Notes under the pieces: generated by a model
The model's database searches: none
The model's input: the letters and a program-made list of their open reading frames with translations, nothing else
What the model was told of the DNA's origin: nothing
Part shown: positions 1 to 8,134 of the stretch, piece by piece
Position numbering within the stretch: the stretch's first letter is position 1
Layout of the letters: the number at the start of each line of letters is the position of its first letter
Source of the DNA: Aestuariibius violaceus
Lineage (GTDB): Bacteria; Pseudomonadota; Alphaproteobacteria; Rhodobacterales; Rhodobacteraceae
DNA: 64,000 nucleotides
Reading direction: 5' to 3'
Assembly: GCF_040779325.2 (NCBI RefSeq)
Contig: NZ_JBFONT020000001.1
Span: 496,001 to 560,000, forward strand
Program-made: the position numbers and the translations under genes

Positions 1-554
1 TCATGGCGATCGTCGGGTTCATGCCGAACTACCTTGGCCACCCCGACAACTATGTGGAGGCCAACCCGCTGGTCACGCCGTCACATATCGTACCCGAATG
101 GTACTTCCTGCCCTTCTACGCGATCCTGCGGGCCTTCACGCCGGACGTCTGGCTGGTGATGTTCGTCGACTGGATCACGTTCGGCGTCGTCGACGCGGCC
201 TTCTTCGGCGTGCTCGCGATGTTCGGCTCGCTGGTCGTGCTCGCGCTCGCACCGTGGCTCGACACCTCGTCGGTCCGCTCGGGCCGCTACCGACCGATGT
301 TCAAGTGGTGGTTCGCCTTGCTGGTCGTCGACTTCTTCGTCCTGATGTGGGCGGGCGCCATGCCGGCCGAAGGCATCTACCCGATCATTGCCCTTGTCGG
401 CGCCGCTTACTGGTTCGCCTACTTCCTGATCATCCTTCCGCTGCTTGGCGTTATCGAGAAACCGATCGCTCAGCCGCGCACCATCGAGGATGACTTCCGG
501 GCACATTACGGGCCGGGCGACAAAGCCGCCGCTCAGCCAACCCCCGCCGAATAA
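1..554 (+). CDS. petB: Cytochrome b of the bc1 complex, 3' part only
   Basis: This is the C-terminal part of cytochrome b, the membrane subunit of ubiquinol:cytochrome c oxidoreductase that carries the quinol-oxidation and quinone-reduction sites. The reading frame is open to the left edge, so the start lies outside the window. The PEWY motif of the Qo site is present in IVPEWYFLPFYAILRA, followed by three hydrophobic segments that fit the last transmembrane helices of the family. The tail after the last helix is short, polar and proline/alanine-rich. Cytochrome c1 starts 12 bases after the stop, in the usual petABC (fbcFBC) order; the Rieske gene would lie upstream. Family assignment is firm; only the length is unknown. 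Confidence 0.95.
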   Translation, partial: MAIVGFMPNYLGHPDNYVEANPLVTPSHIVPEWYFLPFYAILRAFTPDVWLVMFVDWITFGVVDAAFFGVLAMFGSLVVLALAPWLDTSSVRSGRYRPMFKWWFALLVVDFFVLMWAGAMPAEGIYPIIALVGAAYWFAYFLIILPLLGVIEKPIAQPRTIEDDFRAHYGPGDKAAAQPTPAE

Positions 555-566
555 GAGAGGACGATC

Positions 567-1370
567 ATGATCCGCACGACACTTACCGCGGCGCTGCTCG
601 CCCTTGGCCTGACCGGCGCCGTTCAGGCGGCCGGTAGTGACGGGGAAGTCATCAATTACGAGTTCCCCTTCGAAGGGCCCTTTGGCAGCTACGACCAGAT
701 GCAGCTCCAACGCGGCCTGCAGGTCTACACAGAGGTCTGCGCTGCTTGCCACGGCCTGAGATACGTGGCCTTCCGGAACCTTCACGACGAAGGCGGGCCG
801 GGACTTCCCGAAGACCAGGTCGCGGCCTACGCCGATTTCTACGAGGTCTGGGACCCGGCGCTCTTCGACGGCGAAGGGGATTTCCGCCCCGCAACGCCGA
901 ACGACCGGTTCCCGGAATCGGCCCTTTCCAACGCGCCCGACCTCAGCCTGATGGCCAAGGCCCGCGCCGGTTTCCACGGCCCCTACGGCACCGGGATAAA
1001 CCAGTTCTTCAAGGGGATGGGGGGCCCGGAATACATCGCCTCGCTCCTCACCGGCTATACCGGCGAAGACAAGGAAGAAGCTGGCGTGATCCTCTACGAG
1101 AACACCGCCTTTCCGGGCGGCTGGATCTCGATGGCGCCCCCGCTTTATGGCGATGATGTCGTCTATGAGGATGGCTCGCCCGCGGACCTCGAATCGGTTT
1201 CGAAAGACGTGGCTGCCTTCCTGATGTGGACGGCAGAGCCCAAGCTCAATCAGCGCAAGCAGGCTGGCCTGACAGGCGTCATCTTCCTGTCGATCCTCTC
1301 GGTCCTGCTCTACCTGACCAACAAGCGTCTCTGGGCGCCCGTCAAGGCGCGCACCAAGAACGGAGAGTGA
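567..1370 (+). CDS. petC: Cytochrome c1
   Basis: Cytochrome c1 of the bc1 complex passes electrons from the Rieske protein to soluble or membrane cytochrome c in the periplasm. The 267-residue product has a signal peptide (about residues 1-21, ending AVQA-A), the haem-binding motif C58-A-A-C61-H62, the likely sixth ligand Met189 in WISMAPP, and a single C-terminal membrane anchor at about residues 234-251 followed by a basic tail. A purine-rich stretch (GAGAGGACG) precedes the ATG. It is the last gene of the pet operon and is followed by a strong terminator. Length and motifs are typical of purple bacteria and roseobacters. Confidence 0.97.
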   Translation: MIRTTLTAALLALGLTGAVQAAGSDGEVINYEFPFEGPFGSYDQMQLQRGLQVYTEVCAACHGLRYVAFRNLHDEGGPGLPEDQVAAYADFYEVWDPALFDGEGDFRPATPNDRFPESALSNAPDLSLMAKARAGFHGPYGTGINQFFKGMGGPEYIASLLTGYTGEDKEEAGVILYENTAFPGGWISMAPPLYGDDVVYEDGSPADLESVSKDVAAFLMWTAEPKLNQRKQAGLTGVIFLSILSVLLYLTNKRLWAPVKARTKNGE

Positions 1371-1391
1371 TCCGGCCATTCATAACGTGAC

Positions 1392-1417
1392 AAGGCGCGC
1401 CGAACGGCGCGCCTTTT
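1392..1417 (+). terminator. Rho-independent terminator of the pet operon
   Basis: A perfect 10-bp stem (AAGGCGCGCC / GGCGCGCCTT) closes on a GAAC loop and runs straight into TT. It sits 21 bases after the cytochrome c1 stop and before the convergent thiQ stop. On the minus strand only a short T run follows, so it mainly serves the plus strand. Confidence 0.85.
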
Positions 1418-1455
1418 GCGTCCAAGGGTACGCATCCGAAGCTAACCCGACCTCC

Positions 1456-2151
1456 TCATCGCCTCCCCAGATACGCCGCCAGCTTAGGCGGCGGATCCTC
1501 CAGCAACTGCGGCGTTGGCACCGGCGGCGCCGCAACGCCATCGGCGACGAAAACCGCCTCCTCTGACAGCCTCACGGCATCGCGAGGGTCGTGCGTCACC
1601 ATGAGCACTGTCGCGCCTGTTTCTTCGGCGAGCTCCGCAACCAGATCCAACATCTCATCCTTCAGCGCTGGGCCGAGCGCCGCAAAGGGCTCGTCCAGCA
1701 AAAGAAGCGGCCGCCGCATGACAAGCACCCGCGCCAGGGCGGCCCGGCTTTGCTGCCCGCCAGAAAGCGACCCCGGCTTGCGTGATCCAAAGCGACCCAG
1801 CCCCACACGATCAAGCGCCGCATCGGCAGCCGCCTTGTCATCAGGCGCCAAACGCAAATCCGGGCGCAGCCCAAGCCCGACATTCTGCCCCAAGGTGAGG
1901 TGTGTAAAAAGATTGTTGTCCTGAAACAGCATCGCCACAGGCCGCTTGGCAGGTGGCAAACCATCAATCCGCTCTCCCTGCCAAAGTATGGCGCCCTCGT
2001 GCTGGACGAAACCGGCGATGGCGCCAAGCAGTGTTGACTTTCCCGCACCGGATGGCCCGATCACCGCCACGCGACGGCCCGCCTGAATGTCTAGCGATGC
2101 CGTCAGGCGGAACGACGGGAATGCGATCTCAACCGCGTCAAACGTCAGCAT
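1456..2151 (-). CDS. thiQ: Thiamine ABC transporter, ATP-binding subunit
   Basis: ATPase subunit of a thiamine/TPP importer. Numbering from the ATG at 2151, the 231-residue protein has Walker A GPSGAGKST (32-40), the Q-loop in MLFQDNN, the signature LSGGQQSR (129-136), Walker B LLLLDEP (149-155) and the switch histidine in VTHDPRD. Assignment to ThiQ rather than another importer rests on its place after thiB and thiP and on the TPP riboswitch at the head of the operon. The start is uncertain: a GTG at 2163 in the same frame would add four residues and lengthen the overlap with thiP, which in either case covers the end of that gene (translational coupling). Confidence 0.93.
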   Translation of the reverse strand: MLTFDAVEIAFPSFRLTASLDIQAGRRVAVIGPSGAGKSTLLGAIAGFVQHEGAILWQGERIDGLPPAKRPVAMLFQDNNLFTHLTLGQNVGLGLRPDLRLAPDDKAAADAALDRVGLGRFGSRKPGSLSGGQQSRAALARVLVMRRPLLLLDEPFAALGPALKDEMLDLVAELAEETGATVLMVTHDPRDAVRLSEEAVFVADGVAAPPVPTPQLLEDPPPKLAAYLGRR

Positions 2152-3640
2152 CAAGGCGTCCACCCCGATCGAACAACCAGAAAAGCGCGACGCTCAGTGT
2201 AAGAAGGAGCAGGGCCGCGCCCCCCGCAGCCTCTGTCCGGTAGCTGCCCATGAGCTGGTAAACCGTGAGCGGCAGTGTTGCATTCTCCGTCCCTGCGAAA
2301 AGCGCGATCACTCCCAGATCCCCCATCGACAACGCCGCCGCCAATCCTGCGCAAAAGCCCAGCGGGCGCCGCAGCCGCGGAAAGGTCAGCCACCTTAGCC
2401 GCGCCCAACCCGTCATCCCCAGGGCATCGGCCAGCGGCCCATAGCCTTTTTCGATGTCACGATAAGCCGGTGCAAGAAGCCGGACCGCAAAGGGCAGAAC
2501 CATCATCGCGTTGACGATAGTCGTCAGTGGCAGCGCTAGGGCGCTCGGCGTCGCAAGCGGCGCCAGCCAAAGGAAAAGCCCGGCCCCGACGACCAGGCCC
2601 GACACGGCAAGCGGCAAGGCACCCAACGCCTCGACCCAGCGCGCCCCCCGCGCCCAGACAATCAACGCGACGGCAACGCCCAGCGCCAAGGCCGTCGCCG
2701 CCAGCGCGACAATGACAGAGCGCAGGGCGGCCTCCCACACGCGGCCGGGCAGCTCGGCCAGGCCCGGCACACCCGTCGCAACGATGGCAAGAAGTGGCGC
2801 ACCAAGAAAGATCGCAGCGAACACGATCCAGGCATAGTCCCACCAGCGTGCATCCCGTCGCAAAACGTCCCGGCCGCGCCCGATCCCCACGCCATCCCCC
2901 AAAGGAACCCGGCCCGCAACGATCAGGGCCGCAATGCACAGCGCGATCTGCACCAGCGCCAAAAGCGAAACCCGCCCGAGATCGAATTCGAACCGGAACG
3001 CCTGATAAATCGCGAGCTCGACAGTCGTGGCTCTCGGTCCGCCCCCCAACGTCAGCGCAACGGCAAAGGTCGTGAGGCAAATCAGAAAGATCACAACGGC
3101 CGCGCCGGGCACGACCCTGACAAGCATGGGCCGTTCGAGAAGCTGCCAGACCGATCCCCCCAGGCTTTCCACCAGCCGAAAGCGCTCCGCCGGGATCGCC
3201 TGCCACCCCTGCAACAGAAACCGGACGGCAAGCGGCAGGTTGAAAAAGACATGCGCCAGGATCACGCCGTGCCATCCGTAGATGCCGATCTCCACACCGA
3301 AGAGGCCCAAACCGTCATTGAGCCATCCCTGTCGTCCAAAGACAGCAAGAAGCCCCAGAATCGCGACGATCGTCGGCAAAATGAACGGCGCGCCCAGAAG
3401 CGCGATGTACAGCCCGCGGCCGGGGAAGGTCTGCCGTGACAACGCCCGCGCGACCGGCACCGCCAGCCCAACCGAAACCGCGGCGGAAACCACAGCCTGC
3501 CAGACCGTGAACCGCACGGCGAGCCAGTCGGCACGGACAAGGCCGCCGTCCCAGTCCGCCCGCCAGACGACAGCGGCGAGCGGCCCGAAAACAAGCGCGA
3601 TGACAAGCGCCGCCGCGCCCCAGCCGAAAAGGCGCGTCAC
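2138..3640 (-). CDS. thiP: Thiamine ABC transporter, permease subunit
   Basis: This 500-residue inner-membrane permease is a fused double permease: two homologous halves of about six hydrophobic helices each, as in ThiP/FbpB-type importers. EAA-like cytoplasmic loops that dock on the ATPase are visible at about 158-175 (VESLGGSVWQLLERP) and 404-426 (ADALGMTGWARLRW). It overlaps thiB upstream by 4 bases and thiQ downstream, so the three genes form one tight operon. Length and duplicated architecture match ThiP. Iron(III) permeases share this fold; the riboswitch decides for thiamine. Confidence 0.94.
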   Translation of the reverse strand: MTRLFGWGAAALVIALVFGPLAAVVWRADWDGGLVRADWLAVRFTVWQAVVSAAVSVGLAVPVARALSRQTFPGRGLYIALLGAPFILPTIVAILGLLAVFGRQGWLNDGLGLFGVEIGIYGWHGVILAHVFFNLPLAVRFLLQGWQAIPAERFRLVESLGGSVWQLLERPMLVRVVPGAAVVIFLICLTTFAVALTLGGGPRATTVELAIYQAFRFEFDLGRVSLLALVQIALCIAALIVAGRVPLGDGVGIGRGRDVLRRDARWWDYAWIVFAAIFLGAPLLAIVATGVPGLAELPGRVWEAALRSVIVALAATALALGVAVALIVWARGARWVEALGALPLAVSGLVVGAGLFLWLAPLATPSALALPLTTIVNAMMVLPFAVRLLAPAYRDIEKGYGPLADALGMTGWARLRWLTFPRLRRPLGFCAGLAAALSMGDLGVIALFAGTENATLPLTVYQLMGSYRTEAAGGAALLLLTLSVALFWLFDRGGRLDADV

Positions 3641-4605
3641 CGCGTCAGCGCCGACCGCCAGGTTTCGATCACCTCATCCCGCAGGGCTGCGGCTTCTTCT
3701 TCGGTGTAGAACAGCGCGGTCTCCGGCTCTGGCAAGTTGCGGAACACTTCCGGCCAGTCGTCCTTCGGCAGCTTCGCGGGGTAGGACCAGTTGCCTTCCG
3801 GAATGATCTCCTGAAAGGCCGGGCTCAGAACGAATTCCAGGAAGGCATCAGCCAATTCCGGCTGGTCGGTACCAGCCACCTTGGCCACAAGTTCGGCCAT
3901 GAAGTAGTGCCCCTCGTCGAAGATCGCGGCGACCTTGGTATCGTCCCCCTCCTCCGAGATGTGGTAGGCGGGCGAGGTGGTGTAGCTCATCACCATGTCG
4001 GCCTCGCCACTGGTGAACAGCCCATAGCTCTCCGACCAGCCCTTCGTCACGGTCAGGATGTTCGGTTCCAACGCCGCCCAAGCGTCGGCCGCCTCGTCGC
4101 CGAACACCGCGTTGACCCAATAGGCCAGGGCAAGACCCGAAATCGAAGAGCGTGGATCCTGGATCACGATCCGCAGATCCTCCACCTCCAGCAGCTCTGC
4201 AAAACTCTCCGGCGGATCGCTGACGACATCGGTATCGTAAACGAACGCCGTGTACCCCCAGTTGAATGGAAAAAAGACCTCATCGGTCCACTCGATGGGC
4301 AGGCTCATATCGCTGGTATCCAGACCATGCGGTGCAAAGATCCCAAGCTCCCGCGCTTGCGCGGCCACATCGGTATTCAGCCCCATCACCACGTCTGCCG
4401 CGGTCCGTCCGCCTTCCAGACGCAGCCGGGTCAGCACCTCGGCGGCGACGAACTCGACCTCGCCGCAGCCGCAGGTTTCTTCGAACGCCGCCTTGATCGC
4501 CGGGGTCGGGCCCCATTCTGTACCGAAATACTCCGGCACATACACCGTCAGCGGCTCCGCCGCCGCAGCACTCGCACAAAAGACAAAAGGTAAAGCCAGA
4601 CGCAT
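3637..4605 (-). CDS. thiB: Thiamine-binding periplasmic protein
   Basis: Solute-binding subunit of the thiamine/TPP importer. The product (322 residues from the chosen start) has a short signal peptide, MRLALPFVFCASAAAA, then a type 2 periplasmic-binding fold (LTVYVPEYFG, GPTPAIKAAFEE). I chose the ATG at 4605 because GGAGGA lies six bases upstream; an in-frame ATG at 4617 would give MEED before the signal peptide. It is the first gene of thiBPQ and lies just behind the TPP riboswitch, which strongly supports the substrate. Acidic composition of the mature part is normal for a marine alphaproteobacterium. Confidence 0.94.
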   Translation of the reverse strand: MRLALPFVFCASAAAAEPLTVYVPEYFGTEWGPTPAIKAAFEETCGCGEVEFVAAEVLTRLRLEGGRTAADVVMGLNTDVAAQARELGIFAPHGLDTSDMSLPIEWTDEVFFPFNWGYTAFVYDTDVVSDPPESFAELLEVEDLRIVIQDPRSSISGLALAYWVNAVFGDEAADAWAALEPNILTVTKGWSESYGLFTSGEADMVMSYTTSPAYHISEEGDDTKVAAIFDEGHYFMAELVAKVAGTDQPELADAFLEFVLSPAFQEIIPEGNWSYPAKLPKDDWPEVFRNLPEPETALFYTEEEAAALRDEVIETWRSALTR

Positions 4606-4656
4606 ATCTTCCTCCATAACGCCCGGACGAAAGGGGGCATGTGGGATATGCCTCTC

Positions 4657-4736
4657 ACCTTCCCTCCGCCGGTCCTAGCCGGTTCAGGTTCAACGGGTTC
4701 ACGTGTCGCATCTCAGCCCGTCCGGGCACCCCGAGG
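4657..4736 (-). ncRNA. TPP riboswitch (THI element) of thiBPQ
   Basis: On the minus strand the conserved blocks of the thiamine pyrophosphate aptamer occur in the right order: CGGGGTGCCC (4733 downwards), GCTGAGAT, ACCCGTTGAACCTGAACC, then ACCGGCGGAGGGAAGG. The element ends about 50 bases before the thiB start. Ligand binding is known to reduce expression of thiamine uptake genes; no long T run follows, so control of translation is the likelier mechanism, but this is inference. It also lies in the intergenic region from which aroC diverges. Confidence 0.95.
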
Positions 4737-4796
4737 TAAGCCGATACCTAATCCGCCCCCTTGCCGCCCGCAACCCCGGCGCTTACGAGAAGATCC

Positions 4797-5894
4797 ATGT
4801 CCTACAACACCTTCGGTCACCTCTTCCGCGTCACCACCTGGGGCGAAAGCCACGGTCCCGCCCTCGGCGCCACCGTCGATGGCTGCCCGCCTGGCATCCC
4901 CCTGACCGAAGACGACATCCAGCCCTGGCTCGACCGCCGCAAACCCGGTCAGTCCCGCCATACCACCCAGCGGCGCGAGGCCGATCAGGTGCGCATCCTC
5001 TCCGGCACCTTCGAGGGGCGCACAACCGGCACCCCGATCCAGCTGATGATCGAGAACACCGACCAGCGCTCCAAGGATTACGGAGAGATCGCGACGACCT
5101 TCCGGCCCGGCCATGCTGACATCACGTACCACCTGAAATATGGCCTGCGCGATTACCGCGGCGGCGGCCGCTCCTCCGCCCGGGAAACCGCTGCCCGTGT
5201 CGCTGCCGGCGGCGTCGCCCGCGCTGTCCTTGCCTCGCTCGTGCCCGATCTCACGATCCGCGCCTACCTCACCCGGATCGGACAGAAGACCATCAACACC
5301 ATCAATTTCGGCGAGATCGACCAGAATCCCCTCTTCTGCCCCGACGCAAAGGCAGCACAGGAATGGGAGCGCTACCTGGACGAAATCCGCAAATCAAAGG
5401 ATTCCGTCGGCGCCGAGATCGAACTGACCGCCACCGGCACGCCACCCGGCCTCGGCGCCCCGGTCTATGCCAAACTCGACACCGACCTCGCCGCCGCGAT
5501 GATGTCGATCAACGCCGTCAAAGGCGTCGAGATCGGTGAAGGCATGGCCGCCGCCCGCCTCAAGGGGTCTGAAAACGCCGACGAGATCCGGATGAGCCAA
5601 GGCGGCCCGATCTACAACTCCAACCACGCAGGCGGCATCCTCGGAGGCATCTCTACCGGCCAACCCATTGTCCTGCGTTTCGCAGTCAAACCCACCTCGT
5701 CCATCCTCACGCCCCGCAAGACGATCACCGAGACAGGCAAAGAGACCGAGATCATAACCAAAGGCCGTCATGACCCCTGCGTCGGCATCCGTGCCGTTCC
5801 AGTGGCCGAGGCGATGGCGGCTTGCGTCCTGCTTGACCATCTTCTTCTCGACCGTGGCCAGACGGGTGGCGAGCGCGGCAAGATCGCCCCTTAA
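4797..5894 (+). CDS. aroC: Chorismate synthase
   Basis: Catalyses the last shikimate step, 5-enolpyruvylshikimate-3-phosphate to chorismate, using reduced FMN. The 365-residue protein starts at MSYNTFGHLFRVTTWGESHG; a longer in-frame ATG at 4761 is not conserved-looking and is rejected. The three family signatures are present: GESHGPALGATVDGCPPG (16-33, with His19), the GLRDYRGGGRSSARE block (about 116-130) and RHDPCVG (324-330). His107 in RPGHAD matches the second catalytic histidine. The gene diverges from the thiB operon and seems to be monocistronic. Length is typical. Confidence 0.97.
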   Translation: MSYNTFGHLFRVTTWGESHGPALGATVDGCPPGIPLTEDDIQPWLDRRKPGQSRHTTQRREADQVRILSGTFEGRTTGTPIQLMIENTDQRSKDYGEIATTFRPGHADITYHLKYGLRDYRGGGRSSARETAARVAAGGVARAVLASLVPDLTIRAYLTRIGQKTINTINFGEIDQNPLFCPDAKAAQEWERYLDEIRKSKDSVGAEIELTATGTPPGLGAPVYAKLDTDLAAAMMSINAVKGVEIGEGMAAARLKGSENADEIRMSQGGPIYNSNHAGGILGGISTGQPIVLRFAVKPTSSILTPRKTITETGKETEIITKGRHDPCVGIRAVPVAEAMAACVLLDHLLLDRGQTGGERGKIAP

Positions 5895-6003
5895 CCAAGG
5901 CTGCGGTTAACCTTAACGCCCGTGCGATAGAGAGGCTCAACCGATCTTTGCCTCCACAAATATCCCCGCCGGAGGCTCCCGCCGGCGCCACAATCCCTTT
6001 GGC

Positions 6004-6033
6004 CAAAGAAAAAGGGCCGCCCTTGGCGACCCT
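6004..6033 (-). terminator. Terminator of the HU gene
   Basis: On the minus strand a 9-bp stem, AGGGTCGCC / GGCGGCCCT with one G-T pair, closes on AAG and is followed by TTTTTCTTT. It lies 23 bases after the HU stop codon, a textbook intrinsic terminator. Confidence 0.9.
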
Positions 6034-6055
6034 CCTAACGCACTAAAACCGGAAA

Positions 6056-6346
6056 TCAGCTGTTGACGCTGTCCTTCAGCGCCTTCGCGATCGTCATCTT
6101 CACGACCTTGTCGGCGTCCTTTTTGATCTGCTCGCCCGTCGCGGGGTTGCGGACCATGCGCTCGGGGCGCTCACGGCAATAGATCTTGCCAACGCCGGGC
6201 AGGGTGACGGCACCGCCGCCGGACACTTCCTTGGTGATGATGTCGGTGATCGCGTCGAGCGCAGCGCCCGCGGATTTCTTGTCCGTTTCCATCTCTTCTG
6301 CCAGAGCGGCGACGAGTTGGGTCTTGGTCATCGGTTTGGCTGCCAT
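6056..6346 (-). CDS. hup: HU-family DNA-binding protein
   Basis: Small nucleoid protein of 96 residues that bends DNA as a dimer. The N-terminal helices (MTKTQLVAALAEEME) are followed by the beta-arm region with RNPATGE (66-72), where the proline that intercalates into DNA lies, and a basic C-terminal helix. The HU arm usually reads GRNPxTG; here it is VRNPATG. A GGGAG precedes the start; between it and the chosen ATG sits ATG-TAA, so the shorter upstream ATG cannot be used. It is single, with its own terminator. IHF subunits have a similar fold, but the sequence is closer to HU. Confidence 0.93.
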   Translation of the reverse strand: MAAKPMTKTQLVAALAEEMETDKKSAGAALDAITDIITKEVSGGGAVTLPGVGKIYCRERPERMVRNPATGEQIKKDADKVVKMTIAKALKDSVNS

Positions 6347-6490
6347 TTACATGGTCTCCCTTTGGTACTGCCCTGCTGGGCCTCGGATGGCCTTTTCTAA
6401 GGGTATCTAGAGGCGCCACACAACAAGTAGTAAGGGCGAACAGGGGAGAAGACCCTATATATTAAGGGGCTTCTGAGGCTTTTCGGCCAC

Positions 6491-8026
6491 TCAGAGGAAG
6501 GCCGTCTCCTCGAAAGAGCGTAGTTTCCGGCTGTGGATGCGCTCCAGAGGCATCTCGCGCAAGAGTTCCATCGCCCGGATCCCGATCAGAAGATGCCGCG
6601 CGACCTGCGTCTTATAGAAGTCCGAGGCCATGCCGGGCAGCTTAAGCTCTCCATGAAGGGGCTTGTCAGACACGCAAAGAAGCGTGCCGTAGGGAACCCG
6701 GAACCGGAACCCGTTCGCGGCAATGGTCGCGCTTTCCATATCCAGCGCAACCGCCCGGCTCTGCGACAGCCGCTGGACCGGCCCGCGCTGATCCCGAAGC
6801 TCCCAGTTCCGGTTGTCGACAGAGGCGACCGTGCCCGTCCGCATGATCCGCTTGAGTTCATAACCCTGCAGCTCGGTCGCTTCGGCAACGGCGCGCTCCA
6901 GCGCCACCTGAATCTCAGCCAGCGGCGGGATCGGCACCCAGACAGGCAAATCGTCGTCCAGCACCTTATCCTCGCGCAGATATGCGTGCGCCAAAACGAA
7001 GTCGCCAAGGCTTTGGGAATTTCGCAGCCCCGCGCAATGCCCCACCATGATCCAGGCATGGGGTCGCAGTACCGCGATATGGTCCGTCGCCGTCTTCGCA
7101 TTGGACGGCCCGACCCCGATATTAACAAGCGTGATGCCTCCCTGACCTTCACGCTTGAGGTGATAGGCCGGCATCTGGGGCATCTTTGCAAGCGGCGCAA
7201 TCGACGCCTCGGAATCTGTGATCTCCGTATTCCCGGTCGAGACGAAGCTCGTATAGCCGCTCTCAGGATCGGCCAGCATCCGGCGCGCATAGCTTTCGAA
7301 CTCATCGACATAGAACTGATAGTTCGTGAAGAGGACATGGTTCTGAAAGTGCTCAGGCGCAGTCGCGGTGTAATGGGCAAGTCGCGCGAGAGAGTAATCG
7401 ATCCGCTGCGCCGTGAACGGGGCCAGCGGTCCGGATCCATCCTCGTTCAGGTAGCCCATCCCGTTGACGATATCGTCGTTCGTCGTCGTCAGGTCCGGCA
7501 CGTCGAAGACGTCTCGCAACGGAAAGTCCAGCGCCCCTTCCTGCGGGATCGTGACACCCGCATCATTTGTCACTGCGAAATGAACCGGGATTGGCGTCAG
7601 TGAGGGGCCGATCTCAACCGGGACACTGTGGTTTTCGATCAGCAATCTGATCTGCTGGGTCAGGTAATTCCGGAAAAGGTCGGGACGCGTCACGGTCGTC
7701 GCATAGGTGCCGGGCTCCGCGACATGGCCGAAACTCAACCGGCTATCCGTCTTGGCGAATGTCGTCGTCGTCAGCCGTATCTCCGGATAAAAGGCGCGAT
7801 ACCGGCGGTCCGGCTCCCCATGGGTAATGGTGGCAACGAACCGGTCGCGGACAAAGGCGGTGGCATCTTCATAAAGCCGAAGCAGGTGGTCGACCGCCTC
7901 TGCCGCATCGGTAAAGGGCAGGTGATCCCCCTGGTCCGGAGTTTCGATCGGCAGGTTCGGCCCCACATCCTTCATCGCATTGTCCATCATGGCCCCGTTG
8001 GGCCAGCGCATATCACTGCCGCCCAT
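6491..8026 (-). CDS. amn: AMP nucleosidase
   Basis: Hydrolyses AMP to adenine and ribose 5-phosphate. The protein (about 511 residues) has the N-terminal AMP-nucleosidase domain followed by a nucleoside-phosphorylase fold: VNIGVGPSNAKT (about 301-312), MVGHCAGLR, and the base/ribose-binding DMES (about 429-432) in ALDMESATIAANG. The start is unsure: the ATG at 8026 is preceded by GGA, a TTG at 8035 is also in frame, and further ATGs follow within the first 21 residues. The adenine deaminase gene lies upstream on the same strand, 108 bases away, and its product uses the adenine released here. A set of 11-bp repeats (8094-8121) lies between the two genes. Confidence 0.93.
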   Translation of the reverse strand: MGGSDMRWPNGAMMDNAMKDVGPNLPIETPDQGDHLPFTDAAEAVDHLLRLYEDATAFVRDRFVATITHGEPDRRYRAFYPEIRLTTTTFAKTDSRLSFGHVAEPGTYATTVTRPDLFRNYLTQQIRLLIENHSVPVEIGPSLTPIPVHFAVTNDAGVTIPQEGALDFPLRDVFDVPDLTTTNDDIVNGMGYLNEDGSGPLAPFTAQRIDYSLARLAHYTATAPEHFQNHVLFTNYQFYVDEFESYARRMLADPESGYTSFVSTGNTEITDSEASIAPLAKMPQMPAYHLKREGQGGITLVNIGVGPSNAKTATDHIAVLRPHAWIMVGHCAGLRNSQSLGDFVLAHAYLREDKVLDDDLPVWVPIPPLAEIQVALERAVAEATELQGYELKRIMRTGTVASVDNRNWELRDQRGPVQRLSQSRAVALDMESATIAANGFRFRVPYGTLLCVSDKPLHGELKLPGMASDFYKTQVARHLLIGIRAMELLREMPLERIHSRKLRSFEETAFL

Positions 8027-8093
8027 CACGTCCAATCCCGGATCGCTGTGCTGGGCGGCCCGGCCCTCTCAAGAGATTTTCTGCACTGCGGCG

Positions 8094-8121
8094 CTGACAG
8101 GAGTCCGACAAAAGTCCGACA
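8094..8121. repeat. Phased 11-bp repeat, three copies, upstream of amn
   Basis: Three hexamers, CTGACA (8094), CCGACA (8105) and CCGACA (8116), start exactly 11 bp apart, so they face the same side of the helix. Read along amn's strand the unit is TGTCGGAC. The array ends about 70 bases upstream of the amn start. The same unit and period occur at 59577-59617. This looks like an operator array, but the binding protein is unknown. Confidence 0.55.
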
Positions 8122-8134
8122 GTGTGCAGCACCC

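Noticed and set aside
81..1379. 432-codon minus-strand open frame
   Set aside because: Antisense to cytochrome b and c1, which are unmistakable.
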